A stretch of DNA of 64,000 bases. Source: Aquamicrobium sp. (lineage in GTDB: Bacteria > Pseudomonadota > Alphaproteobacteria > Rhizobiales > Rhizobiaceae). The stretch is taken from NCBI RefSeq assembly GCF_023954335.1, contig NZ_JAMLIE010000001.1, positions 1,674,001-1,738,000 of the forward strand, written 5' to 3'. The notes under the pieces were generated by a model. The model ran no database searches, was not told the DNA's origin, and worked only from the letters and a program-made list of their open reading frames with translations. Below, one piece after another: positions 15,590-23,910 of this stretch (position 1 is the stretch's first letter; each line of letters begins with the position of its first letter). A program made the translations under genes and the position numbers.

Positions 15590-17842
15590 ATGGGCATTCG
15601 CACCTTTCGCAGAAACTACCTGACGCGGCCGATCTATCGCTGGGCCGCGACGATCCTGCCGCCGATCTCCTCGACCGAGCGCGAGGCGATCGAGGCCGGA
15701 ACTGTCTGGTTCGACGGCGAGCTGTTTTCCGGCAATCCCGATTGGGGAAAGCTGCTCGACATGCCGCCGGCGCAATTGTCGGCGCGCGCGCAGGCGTTCA
15801 TGGACGGCCCGGTGCGCGCGCTCTGCGCCATGATCGACGACTGGAAGATCGCCTGGGAGGACCATGACCTGCCGCGCGATGTCTGGGATTTCATGCGCGA
15901 GAACAAGTTCTTCGGCATGATCATCCCCGAGCGCTATGGCGGCCTCGGCTTTTCCAACACCATGCATTCGGAGGTGGTGCGCACCGTCTCCTCGGCCAGC
16001 GTCGTCGCCGGCGTCACGGTCATGGTGCCGAACTCGCTCGGCCCGGGCGAGCTGCTGATGCATTTCGGCACCGAGGAACAGAAGGACCACTGGCTGCCGC
16101 GGCTCGCCGACGGGCGCGAGATTCCCTGCTTCGGCCTGACCTCCGAGGAGGCCGGCTCCGACGCCGCCGCCATGACCGACCGCGGCGTCGTCGAATACGG
16201 CGTCCATGAGGGCCGGCGCGTGCTCGGCGTGCGGCTGAATTTCGCCAAGCGCTACATCACGCTCGGGCCGGTGGCGACCGTGATGGGCCTCGCTTTCAAG
16301 CTCTACGATCCGCAGAACCTTCTCGGCGAGGGCGAGGAGCGCGGCATCACCGTCGCCCTCCTGCCGACCGCGACGCCCGGCGTGACCCATGGCGAGCGCC
16401 ACATCCCGCAGTTCACCCATTTCCAGAACGGCCCGCTCTACGGCAAGGACGTGTTCATCCCGCTCGACTGGATACTCGGCGGCCGGGAGCGGATCGGCCA
16501 GGGCTGGAAGATGCTGATGACGGCGCTGGCCGCCGGGCGCGGCATCTCGCTGCCCTCGCAATCGGCCGCCTCGGCGGCGATGTGTGCGCGGGCCACGGGC
16601 GCCTATGCGCGCGTGCGCCGCCAGTTCGGCATCCCGATCTCGCAGTTCGAGGGCGTGCGCGAGCATCTCGCCGGCCTCGCCGCCAACGCCTACCTGATCG
16701 ACGCGGCGCGGCGGCTGACGGTGGCGGCGCTGGACGAGGGCCACAAGCCCTCGGTGATCTCGGCGATCATGAAGTATCACGCCACCGAGCGCATGCGCCG
16801 CTCGATCGAGAAGGCGATGGACATCCACGGCGGCAAGGCGATCATCGACGGGCCGAGGAACCACATGGGCGGCCAGTACCGCTCCGCGCCCATCGGCATC
16901 ACCGTCGAGGGCGCCAACATCCTGACCCGCAACCTGATGATCTTCGGTCAGGGCGCGATTCGCTCGCACCCCTTCATGTTGAAGGAGATGGAGGCGCTGT
17001 CCGAGCCCGACGAAAAGGAAGGGCTCGGCGCGTTCGACCGCGCCTTCTGGGGCCACGTCGGCCATGCCCTCGCCAATGCCGGCCGCTCCTTCGTGCGCGG
17101 CTGGTCGGGCTGCGCCATCGCGCCCGCGCCGGACGCGGCCGACCTGCCGCATCACTGGCAGCGGCTGTCGCGCTACGCCTCGGCCTTCGCGCTCCTTTCC
17201 GACATCGCGCTGCTGACGCTCGGCGGCGCGCTGAAGCGCAAGGAGGCGATCTCGGCGCGGCTCGGCGACATCCTGTCGGAGCTCTATCTGCTCGCCGCGG
17301 TGCTGAAGCGCTTCGAGGACGAGGGGCGGCAGAAGGCCGACAGGTCCATCGTCGACTATCTCATGGTCGAGGGCGAGGAGCGCATCTGCGCCGCCTTCGA
17401 CGGCGTGCTGCGCAACCTGCCGGCGCGCTGGGCGGCGCTGCTCGTCCGGCTCGTCGCCTTCCCGTTCGGCATCGCCCATCGCGCGCCCTCCGACCGCCTG
17501 ACCGACAAGGTCGCCGAGACCCTCTTGTCGCCCTCGGCCCAGCGCGACCGGCTGACGCCCGGCCTCTATCTCGGCGAGGGCCGGCAACACCACCCGATGT
17601 GCGACCTCGAGGAGGCGTTCCGGCTCGTCGTCGAGGCCGCGCCGCTGGAGAAGAAGCTGCGCGAGGCGAAGCTCGACGATGCGGGCGAGGCGCGCGAGCG
17701 CGGCCTGATCTCGGACGAGGAATTCGACCGGCTCGCCCGCGTCGGCGAGGCTGTCGCCCGCGTCGTCGCCGTCGACGCCTTCCCGATGGAGGAGGTGTCG
17801 CCGCAGCATGCCGTCGGGACGCGCAGCGAGGCGGCCGAGTAA
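15590..17842 (+). CDS. fadE: Acyl-CoA dehydrogenase, FadE type
   Basis: A 750-residue flavoenzyme that introduces the first double bond in fatty acid beta-oxidation. The acyl-CoA dehydrogenase core occupies about residues 80-480: GMIIPERYGGLGFSN, LTSEEAGSDAAAM at the FAD/substrate site, RQFGIPISQFEGV, and MDIHGGKAIIDGPRN. The C-terminal 270 residues match the DUF1974 extension found in FadE of E. coli, to which its length is similar. The start at 15590 lies 48 bases after the kinase stop. A GGAAC-N17-CATT sequence (15541-15566) is a weak stress-promoter variant. An electron-transfer flavoprotein partner is not in this window. Confidence 0.92.
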   Translation: MGIRTFRRNYLTRPIYRWAATILPPISSTEREAIEAGTVWFDGELFSGNPDWGKLLDMPPAQLSARAQAFMDGPVRALCAMIDDWKIAWEDHDLPRDVWDFMRENKFFGMIIPERYGGLGFSNTMHSEVVRTVSSASVVAGVTVMVPNSLGPGELLMHFGTEEQKDHWLPRLADGREIPCFGLTSEEAGSDAAAMTDRGVVEYGVHEGRRVLGVRLNFAKRYITLGPVATVMGLAFKLYDPQNLLGEGEERGITVALLPTATPGVTHGERHIPQFTHFQNGPLYGKDVFIPLDWILGGRERIGQGWKMLMTALAAGRGISLPSQSAASAAMCARATGAYARVRRQFGIPISQFEGVREHLAGLAANAYLIDAARRLTVAALDEGHKPSVISAIMKYHATERMRRSIEKAMDIHGGKAIIDGPRNHMGGQYRSAPIGITVEGANILTRNLMIFGQGAIRSHPFMLKEMEALSEPDEKEGLGAFDRAFWGHVGHALANAGRSFVRGWSGCAIAPAPDAADLPHHWQRLSRYASAFALLSDIALLTLGGALKRKEAISARLGDILSELYLLAAVLKRFEDEGRQKADRSIVDYLMVEGEERICAAFDGVLRNLPARWAALLVRLVAFPFGIAHRAPSDRLTDKVAETLLSPSAQRDRLTPGLYLGEGRQHHPMCDLEEAFRLVVEAAPLEKKLREAKLDDAGEARERGLISDEEFDRLARVGEAVARVVAVDAFPMEEVSPQHAVGTRSEAAE

Positions 17843-17855
17843 CTGCGCCGCGCAC

Positions 17856-17880
17856 AGAACTTTTCGCCGCCTTGCGCGTT
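17856..17880 (+). promoter_or_regulatory. EcfG-like promoter variant (AGAAC-N16-CGTT)
   Basis: AGAAC 17856-17860 and CGTT 17877-17880, spacer 16. It differs from the consensus by one base in the -35 and lies 27 bases before the DUF3008 start. Confidence 0.5.
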
Positions 17881-17907
17881 CGCCCTGATCGAAGAAGGAG
17901 AACTCCC

Positions 17908-18096
17908 ATGCCTGCGAAATCCAAGGCCCAGCAGAAGGCGGCGGGCGCCGCCCTCTCGGCGAAACGCGGCGAGACCAAAAAGAGCGCGCTGAAGGGCGCG
18001 TCGAAGGAGATGGTCGAGTCGATGAGTGAAAAGCAGCTCGAGGAGCTGGCCTCGACCAAGCGCAAGGGTAAGCCGGAGCGCGTTTCCGGCTCATGA
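17908..18096 (+). CDS. DUF3008 family small basic protein
   Basis: A 62-residue Lys/Ala/Ser-rich protein (begins MPAKSKAQQKAAGAALSAKR; later EKQLEELASTKRKGKPERV) of the DUF3008 family, which has no known function. Start at ATG 17908 behind gaaggag. Its last codons overlap the MgtC start (TC-ATGA), so translation of the two is coupled. A near-consensus stress promoter is upstream. No membrane segment; the composition is compatible with nucleic-acid binding, which is only a guess. Confidence 0.82.
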   Translation: MPAKSKAQQKAAGAALSAKRGETKKSALKGASKEMVESMSEKQLEELASTKRKGKPERVSGS

Positions 18097-18542
18097 CCAA
18101 CGAGGAGATTCTGCTTCGCCTCGGGGTCGCGACGCTTGCCGGCGTCCTCCTCGGTCTCGACCGCGAACTGCGCGGCATCGCCGCCGGCATCCGCACCCAT
18201 GCGCTGGTGGCGCTGAGCTCCGCCCTCATCACCGTCTCGGCAATGATGATCCATGAGGACTTCACCCGGCAGGGCCATTCCGGCGTCGACCCGCTGCGGG
18301 TGGTCCAGGGCCTCGCCCAGGCGGTCGGCTTCGTCGCGGCAGGGGCGATCTTCTTCGCCAAGGGCACGGTCCACAACCTGACCTCGGCAGCCAATATCTG
18401 GCTCGCCGCCGCGGTCGGCATCGTCGCCGGGGCCGGGCAGACGGTGCTCGTCGTCGCCGGCGTCGGCATCGGCATCGCCGTGCTGACCGTCGTGCGGGTC
18501 CTCGAAAAGGCGATTCCGGGCACCACCAAGTCGGATGACTGA
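18093..18542 (+). CDS. MgtC/SapB family membrane protein
   Basis: A 149-residue inner-membrane protein with four to five spans. The family signature is visible: LAGVLLGLDRELRGIAAGIR near residue 15, RTHALVALSSALITVSAMM, and VQGLAQAVGFVAAGAIFF near residue 75. It is the N-terminal MgtC membrane domain only, without the C-terminal ACT-like domain, as in many short bacterial members. MgtC proteins modulate ATP synthase and magnesium or acid stress survival in pathogens; the role here is unknown. The ATG at 18093 overlaps the TGA of the DUF3008 gene, suggesting co-expression. Confidence 0.88.
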   Translation: MTNEEILLRLGVATLAGVLLGLDRELRGIAAGIRTHALVALSSALITVSAMMIHEDFTRQGHSGVDPLRVVQGLAQAVGFVAAGAIFFAKGTVHNLTSAANIWLAAAVGIVAGAGQTVLVVAGVGIGIAVLTVVRVLEKAIPGTTKSDD

Positions 18543-18553
18543 GAGGTCTTTGC

Positions 18554-18578
18554 GGAACATTCCCGTTGTTGCGGCATT
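18554..18578 (+). promoter_or_regulatory. Weak EcfG-like element (GGAAC-N16-CATT) before ctaG
   Basis: GGAAC 18554-18558 and CATT 18575-18578, spacer 16, ending 33 bases before the ctaG start. The -10 has A for G, so assignment to the stress sigma is tentative. The same CATT variant appears before the sigma gene (36485-36509) and otsB. Confidence 0.35.
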
Positions 18579-18611
18579 GCTTAATGAAGGCACACGGGAG
18601 GGATTGGATGC

Positions 18612-19346
18612 ATGGCTGAAGCCTATTGCGGCCCAGCGCCGGCACCGGAGGCGCTGCTCGCGGCTTGGAACGCCGATGCCGTGGCCGTCGCCCTGTGCGC
18701 CGCGCTGGCGCTGGCCCATGCCCGCCGGGGCGAGCCGGCCGGCCGCTGGCCGCTCGGCGCCGCCATTCTCCTCATCCTTGCGCTCTTCCTGTCGCCGCTC
18801 TGCGCCCTGACGGTCGCGCTGTTTTCCGCCCGCGTCGCCCATCACGTCCTGCTCGTCGCCGTGGCTGCGCCGCTGCTGGCGCTGGCCTTTCCCGAACGGG
18901 CGGACGCGCCGCGGCGGATCGGGCTTTCCCTCCTCGTCGCCGTCCACACTCTCGTCCTGTGGCTGTGGCACGCGCCGCCGGTCTACGAGGTCGCGATCCG
19001 CGGCGCGCTGCCCTACTGGACGATGCAGGCGAGCCTGCTCGCCAGCGCCGTGCTGCTGTGGCGGCGCGTCCTTGCGCCGCGCACCGGGATCGGCCCGGCC
19101 GCGCTGGCGCTGCTCGCCACCGTCGTCCAGATGGGCATGCTGGGCGCGCTGCTCACCTTCGCGCGCGACCCGCTCTACGCGCCGCATCTCACCACGACGC
19201 TCGCCTATAGCCTCTCGCCGCGCGCCGACCAGCAGCTCGGCGGCCTCATCATGTGGGTCCCGGCGGCGCTGCCCTATCTCGTGGCCGCCGCGCTGTTGAT
19301 CGGCAGCCGCCTCGAGCGGCCCCCGGCGCAGGCCGGCCGCCGATGA
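18612..19346 (+). CDS. ctaG: Cytochrome c oxidase assembly factor, CtaG (caa3-type) family
   Basis: A 244-residue integral membrane protein with six to seven hydrophobic segments and the family pattern LSPLCALTVALFSARVAHH near residue 60, HHVLLVAVAAPLLALAFP, and VLWLWHAPPVYEVAI near residue 115. The caa3_CtaG family takes part in assembling aa3/caa3 oxidases, probably in copper delivery. It is followed with a 4-base ATGA overlap by the CopD-like protein and, after one antisense gene, by the oxidase structural genes. This is the bacillus-type CtaG, not the Cox11 protein that shares the name. Confidence 0.85.
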   Translation: MAEAYCGPAPAPEALLAAWNADAVAVALCAALALAHARRGEPAGRWPLGAAILLILALFLSPLCALTVALFSARVAHHVLLVAVAAPLLALAFPERADAPRRIGLSLLVAVHTLVLWLWHAPPVYEVAIRGALPYWTMQASLLASAVLLWRRVLAPRTGIGPAALALLATVVQMGMLGALLTFARDPLYAPHLTTTLAYSLSPRADQQLGGLIMWVPAALPYLVAAALLIGSRLERPPAQAGRR

Positions 19347-19837
19347 TCTGGCTGAAGGTCCTTCACCTCGCGGCCATCGCGGTCTGGAGCGCGGGCCTCA
19401 TCTGCCTGCCCGGGCTCTACGTGCAGCGCGCCCATGTGCCGAGCCGCGACTCGAAGCACCGGCTTCAGGCGATGGTGCGCTTTCTCTATGTCGCGGTCCT
19501 TTCGCCCGCCGCCTTCGTCGCCATCGGCAGCGGCACGGCGCTGATCTTCGTGCGCCAGTCCTTCGAGCCGTGGTTCTCGCTCAAGCTCGTCCTGGTCGGC
19601 GCGCTGGCGACGATCCACATCCTCACCGGCCTCGTCGTCATCCGCCTGTTCGAGTCGGGCAACATCTACCCCGTCTGGCGCTTCGTCGCGGTGACGGCGG
19701 CGACCCTGGCGGTGGTGACGGCGATCCTGGTCGTGGTGCTGATGAAGCCCGAGCTGCCCGACCTCTACCCGCAGGCGATGGCGGAGCCGGGCGCGCTGGC
19801 ACGGCTCGTCGCCGACCTCAATCCTTTTCGGAGATGA
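19343..19837 (+). CDS. CopD/HemJ-like four-span membrane protein
   Basis: A 164-residue protein with four hydrophobic helices. It starts MIWLKVLHLAAIAVWSAGLI, with the histidine and tryptophan in the first helix typical of CopD and HemJ-like proteins, then VRFLYVAVLSPAAFVAIGSG, LKLVLVGALATIHILTGLVV, and a last helix before the polar tail. The start ATG 19343 overlaps the ctaG stop. The operon with ctaG suggests a part in copper or haem handling for the oxidase at 20.4-23.6 kb. The family match is moderate and the specific reaction is not known. Confidence 0.7.
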   Translation: MIWLKVLHLAAIAVWSAGLICLPGLYVQRAHVPSRDSKHRLQAMVRFLYVAVLSPAAFVAIGSGTALIFVRQSFEPWFSLKLVLVGALATIHILTGLVVIRLFESGNIYPVWRFVAVTAATLAVVTAILVVVLMKPELPDLYPQAMAEPGALARLVADLNPFRR

Positions 19838-20333
19838 GGAGGCCGATGCCGTGATCGAACACCAGCTTGCCGCCATGCCAGCCCGCCAGCGCGGTGAAGA
19901 TGCAGGCGAGGACCGACACCATCAGCCCGTGCGGCAGCACCACCGTCTCGTCGACGAGGCGCAGGCCCCAGTTGAGGCCGGCGATCGAGATCAGCATCAT
20001 CGCCGCGACCGCATGGGTCCAGCTCGCGACGCGCTTGCGGATGCCGGCGACGATGATCAGCTCGGCCGTGCCGAAGAGCCCTGCGCCGACGCCGGAGACG
20101 AAGGCGAGGCCGGCCGCCCACAGCCCGGCGCGCAGCCAGAACGGATCGGCCGTCCACCAGTAGAAGACGTCGCAGCCGAGCGTCGCGATGACGAAGGCGA
20201 TGGGGAAATGCACGCTCATGGCATGGAGCGGATGGCCGGCGACTGCCACGGCCGACGCCACCGGCTCGCTGGCGACCTCCTCGATGACGGGGTTGCCGAT
20301 GTCGCGAGTTTCGTTGTCGCGCGTTTCGTTCAT
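19818..20333 (-). CDS. DUF2231 domain membrane protein
   Basis: A 171-residue membrane protein with four hydrophobic helices after a polar N-terminus. The motif GHPLHAMSVHFPIAFVIATL near residue 33 is the DUF2231 signature, and it is followed by WTADPFWLRAGLWAAGLAF. It is transcribed against the oxidase genes and overlaps the end of the CopD-like gene by 20 bases. A related protein occurs at 45734 in this window, next to a sorbosone-type dehydrogenase. The family is often linked with haem or respiratory proteins, but its function is unknown. Confidence 0.8.
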   Translation of the reverse strand: MNETRDNETRDIGNPVIEEVASEPVASAVAVAGHPLHAMSVHFPIAFVIATLGCDVFYWWTADPFWLRAGLWAAGLAFVSGVGAGLFGTAELIIVAGIRKRVASWTHAVAAMMLISIAGLNWGLRLVDETVVLPHGLMVSVLACIFTALAGWHGGKLVFDHGIGLLISEKD

Positions 20334-20374
20334 CGCCGTTCTCCTTCGCGCAAGGCAAGCGCGGGAAGGGCCGG

Positions 20375-21068
20375 ATGGTTCCGTGGCGCCCACGTTTTCC
20401 TCGCGCCGGCGCTCATCGCCGCGCCGTTCCTCACCGGTTGCGCCGGGCCGCTCTCGGCTCTCGCGCCGGAAGGCCCGGCCGCGCGCGGCGCGGTGCGTCT
20501 GTGGTGGATCATGCTCGCCGGCGGCGGCGCGATCTTTCTCGTCGTCTCGGCCGTCCTGATGCTGGCGATCCTGCGCCCGGCGGCGCTGCGCGCCTTCGGC
20601 CCCCGGCGGATCATCCTGTGGGGCGGGCTCGTTATCCCGACGATCATCCTCGCCGCGCTGGTGACGGCCGCGCTGGCGCTCGGCGAGCGGCTGCTCGCCA
20701 CGCCGCGCCCGCCCGAAGACGCGCCGCTGCGCATCGAGGCCGTGGCGCGGCAATGGGTGTGGGAGTTCCGCTATCCCGGCGGCGCGGTCACCTTCGACCG
20801 GCTGCACATGCCGGCTGGGCGCGACGTCGATTTCACCGTCACCAGCGCCGACGTGATCCACTCCTTCTGGATCCCGCGCCTCGGCGGCAAGATCGACGCC
20901 ATCCCCGGCCACGAGACCGTCGTGCGCCTGCGCGCCGACCGGCCGGGCGTCTATGGCGGGGTCTGCGCCGAGTTCTGCGGCACCGGCCACGCCGCGATGG
21001 CCTTCACCGTCGAGGCGCACGAGGAAGTCGGGTTCGCGGCCGCGCTGGCGGGGGAGGTGGAAGAATGA
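20375..21068 (+). CDS. coxB: Cytochrome c oxidase subunit II with apparent frameshift near the 5' end
   Basis: The mature part is a normal subunit II: two membrane helices (WWIMLAGGGAIFLVVSAVL and WGGLVIPTIILAALVTAALA), RQWVWEFRYPGG, and the binuclear CuA ligands DVIHSFWIPRLGGK and CAEFCGTGHAAM (His, Cys, Glu, Cys, His, Met). However, the frame that encodes it has no usable start next to its lipoprotein signal (IAAPFLTGC). An ATG at 20375 with gaaggg upstream is one frame off. Removing one T from the run at 20395-20398 joins them into MVPWRPRFLAPALIAAPFL then TGC, an ideal lipoprotein signal of a 230-residue protein. So either the copy is frameshifted or a base was miscalled. Distant in-frame starts (ATG 20223/20232) would overlap the antisense gene. 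The stop overlaps coxA (ATGA). Confidence 0.85.
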
Positions 21069-23590
21069 GCGCGCGCGAGGACAGGCCCGGACCGATCCAC
21101 CTCCACCGCGAGCTGGCGGCGATCTGGGATACCCCCGCCGGCTGGGGCCGGCTGTCGGCGGTCAACCACACCGTGCTCGGGAAGCGCTTCATCGTCGCCG
21201 CCTTCGTCTTCTTCGCCATCGGCGGGCTGCTTGCCATGCTGATCCGCGTCCAGCTCGCCACGTCGCAGACCGCCTTCGTCGGGCCGGAGCTCTACGGCCA
21301 GATCTTCACCATGCACGGCACGGTGATGATGTTCCTGTTCGCGATCCCGATGTTCGAGGGCTTCGCCATGTACCTGCTGCCGAAGATGCTCGGCGCGCGC
21401 GACCTTGCCTTTCCGCGCCTGTCGGCCTACGGCTTCTGGTGCTATGTCTTCGGCGGCTCGATCCTGATCGGCGCGATGCTGGCCGGCGTCGCGCCCGACA
21501 GCGGCTGGTTCATGTACACGCCGCTGTCGTCGTCGGCCTACACGCCCGGCATCAACGCCGACGTCTGGCTGCTCGGCATCACCTTCGTCGAGATATCGGC
21601 GCTGTCGGCGGCGATCGAGATCGTCGTCTCGATCCTCAAGGTGCGCGCGCCGGGCATGAGCCTTGAGCGCATGCCGATCATGGCGTGGTATCTCTTGGTC
21701 ACGGCGCTGATGATGCTGTTCGGCTTTCCCCCGCTCATCCTCGGCTCGATCCTGCTCGAGCTGGAACGCGCCTTCGACCTGCCCTTCTTCGATCCCACGC
21801 GGGGAGGGGACTCGCTTCTGTGGCAGCACCTGTTCTGGCTGTTCGGCCATCCGGAGGTCTACATCATCTTCCTGCCGGCGGCCGGCGCGGTGTCGATGAT
21901 GATCCCGACCTTCGCCCGCCACGAGCTGGTCGGCTACCGCGCCGTCGTCGTCGCGGTCGTCGCAGTCGGCTTCCTGTCGTTCGGGCTGTGGGTGCATCAC
22001 ATGTTCACCGTCGGCATCCCGCATCTGGCGCTCGCCTTCTTCTCGGCGGCCAGCGGGCTGGTGGCGGTGCCGACCGCGGTGCAGATCTTCGCCTGGGTCG
22101 CCACGCTGGCGCAGGGAAAGAAGGTGCGCCTCGACGTGCCGATGCTCTGGCTCGGCGGCTTCTTCTTCATCTTCGTCATCGGCGGGCTGACGGGGGTGAT
22201 GCTGGCCATGGTGCCGTTCAACTGGCAGGCGCACGACACCCATTTCGTCGTCGCGCACCTGCATTACGTGCTGGTCGGCGGCTTCGTCTTCCCGATGATG
22301 GCCGCCGCCTATTACTGGCTGCCGCACCTGACCGGCCGGGTCAGCGACCACCGGCTCTCCGTGCCGGCCTTCTGGCTGGTCTTCGGCGGCTTCAACCTGA
22401 CCTTCTTCCTCATGCACCTGACCGGGCTGACCGGCATGCCGCGCCGCGTCCATGCCTATCCGCCCGCGGCCGGCTGGGACTGGCTCAACCTCATCTCCTC
22501 CGTCGGCGGCTTCCTGATGGCGGCGGGCTTCGCGCTGTTCGTGGTCGATCTTGTCGTACAGGTGCGCTACGGCACCGCCTTCCGGCGCAATCCGTGGGGC
22601 GCGCGCACGGCGGAATGGGCGACCCCGACGCCGCCGCCGTCCTACGCTTTCGCCTCGCTGCCGAAGATCGACGACCGTGCCGACCGGCTCGACCCGGACA
22701 GGCTCGGCGCGACGCTGGCCGGCGGCCGGGGCTATCTCGGCTTCACCCGCAACGGCTGGATGGAGACGCTGGGCGTCGACATGGCGAGCGGCAAGCCGGG
22801 CGAGGTGATCGTGCTGCCGCGCCAGACCTACAGGCCGTTGATCAGCGGCCTCGCCACGGGCTGCTTCGTGCTTGCCCTGCTGTTCAAGTTCTATCTCGCG
22901 TCGCTCGTGCTGCTCGCGCTGACGATCGCCTCGCTCGTCGCCTGGACAGCGGGCGTCGGCACCCGCGCCGATCTCGGCCCGCTCGCCATCGGCCATGGCG
23001 AGACCGCCCCGGTCCACTGGGAGACGCAGCGGCCGCCCTCGTGGTGGGCGATGGCGTTCGCCTGCGCCGCCGACGCGACGCTGTTCGCCTCGTTGCTGTT
23101 CGGGGCGCTGTTCCTGTGGCTGGTCGCGCCCGGCTGGCCGCCACCTTCCGCCGCCGCGCCGGCAATGGTGCCGGCGCTCGCCGCCGCGCTCGTCCTCGCC
23201 GCCACGGCCGCCTGCGGGCGCAGGGCCGTCGCCGCGCTCGGGAACGGGGCTTCGCCGGTCGCATGGCTCGCCGCCTGCGCCGGCGCGCAGGGCGCGACTG
23301 TCGCGCTGTTCGGGTGGATGGCGGCGGGCGTCCCGGCCCCGACCGTCCATGCCCATCACGCCACCGTCTTCGTCATCCTCGTCTATGCCGGAATCCGCGC
23401 CGCGCTCGGCGCGCTCCTCGCCGGCTACGGGCTGTGGCGCAACCATGCCGGCTATGTGTCGCCGGTGCGCAGCCTCGACCTGCGCATCGGCGCGCTGTGG
23501 CACGACTATGCGACTGTCACCGGCCTCGTGGCGCTCGGCGCCGCGATGCTGACGGCGTTCCTCGCTGGAGCGGTGGAGGCAGGCGGATGA
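21065..23590 (+). CDS. Cytochrome c oxidase subunit I-III fusion
   Basis: An 841-residue fusion. Residues about 15-560 are haem-copper oxidase subunit I with its ligands: TMHGTVMMFLFAIPMF (low-spin haem His), LFGHPEVYIIFLPAAG (CuB His and cross-linked Tyr), WVHHMF (two CuB His), and HFVVAHLHYVLVGG (high- and low-spin haem His). After a linker, residues about 655-841 form a reduced subunit III-like domain with about five helices. It reduces oxygen to water in the inner membrane and pumps protons. The start at 21065 overlaps the coxB stop and its own stop overlaps the next gene, giving a tightly coupled operon. Confidence 0.93.
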   Translation: MSAREDRPGPIHLHRELAAIWDTPAGWGRLSAVNHTVLGKRFIVAAFVFFAIGGLLAMLIRVQLATSQTAFVGPELYGQIFTMHGTVMMFLFAIPMFEGFAMYLLPKMLGARDLAFPRLSAYGFWCYVFGGSILIGAMLAGVAPDSGWFMYTPLSSSAYTPGINADVWLLGITFVEISALSAAIEIVVSILKVRAPGMSLERMPIMAWYLLVTALMMLFGFPPLILGSILLELERAFDLPFFDPTRGGDSLLWQHLFWLFGHPEVYIIFLPAAGAVSMMIPTFARHELVGYRAVVVAVVAVGFLSFGLWVHHMFTVGIPHLALAFFSAASGLVAVPTAVQIFAWVATLAQGKKVRLDVPMLWLGGFFFIFVIGGLTGVMLAMVPFNWQAHDTHFVVAHLHYVLVGGFVFPMMAAAYYWLPHLTGRVSDHRLSVPAFWLVFGGFNLTFFLMHLTGLTGMPRRVHAYPPAAGWDWLNLISSVGGFLMAAGFALFVVDLVVQVRYGTAFRRNPWGARTAEWATPTPPPSYAFASLPKIDDRADRLDPDRLGATLAGGRGYLGFTRNGWMETLGVDMASGKPGEVIVLPRQTYRPLISGLATGCFVLALLFKFYLASLVLLALTIASLVAWTAGVGTRADLGPLAIGHGETAPVHWETQRPPSWWAMAFACAADATLFASLLFGALFLWLVAPGWPPPSAAAPAMVPALAAALVLAATAACGRRAVAALGNGASPVAWLAACAGAQGATVALFGWMAAGVPAPTVHAHHATVFVILVYAGIRAALGALLAGYGLWRNHAGYVSPVRSLDLRIGALWHDYATVTGLVALGAAMLTAFLAGAVEAGG

Positions 23591-23910
23591 GCGGGCGCGA
23601 ACTGCTCCTGCTGGCGGCCGGCTTCACGCTGTGGGCCGTCGCCTTCGTCGCGCTCTACGCCATGCTCTCGGTCGGCTGCCGCTTCGGCTGGGACGGGATC
23701 GACCTCGCCGGCGGCGTAACGGTGCAGCGGGCGCAGCTCGTCACGCTCTTCCTCGCCTTCCTTGCCGTCGGTGCGTGGCTCGCGGTACATCTGCGGACAG
23801 GCCCCCGTGCACCGTTCCTCTCCCGCGCCGCCTATCTCGCGGCGCTCGCCGGGCTGGGCTCGATCGTGTTTTCCTTCGCGGCGGTGTTCGCGCTTTCGGA
23901 GTGCGTGTGA
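23587..23910 (+). CDS. Small three-span membrane protein of the oxidase operon
   Basis: A 107-residue hydrophobic protein with three predicted helices (LLLLAAGFTLWAVAFVALYA; LVTLFLAFLAVGAWLAVHL; LAALAGLGSIVFSFAAVFAL). It overlaps coxA at its start (ATGA) and the NDH-2 gene at its stop (TGATG), so it is co-translated with both. The size and place fit an accessory subunit IV or an assembly protein of the oxidase, but there is no recognisable motif and I do not assign a function. Confidence 0.75.
   Translation: MSGRELLLLAAGFTLWAVAFVALYAMLSVGCRFGWDGIDLAGGVTVQRAQLVTLFLAFLAVGAWLAVHLRTGPRAPFLSRAAYLAALAGLGSIVFSFAAVFALSECV

Noticed and set aside
14153..18577. A 1474-codon open frame on the minus strand opposite the kinase, fadE and MgtC genes
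   Set aside because: It is antisense to four well-supported genes, and its translation (long Arg/Ala/Gly/Asp runs) matches no protein pattern.
20951..23503. An 850-codon open frame opposite the coxA-C fusion
   Set aside because: It is an antisense shadow; its composition is dominated by Arg, Glu, Gln and His, and coxA is unambiguous.
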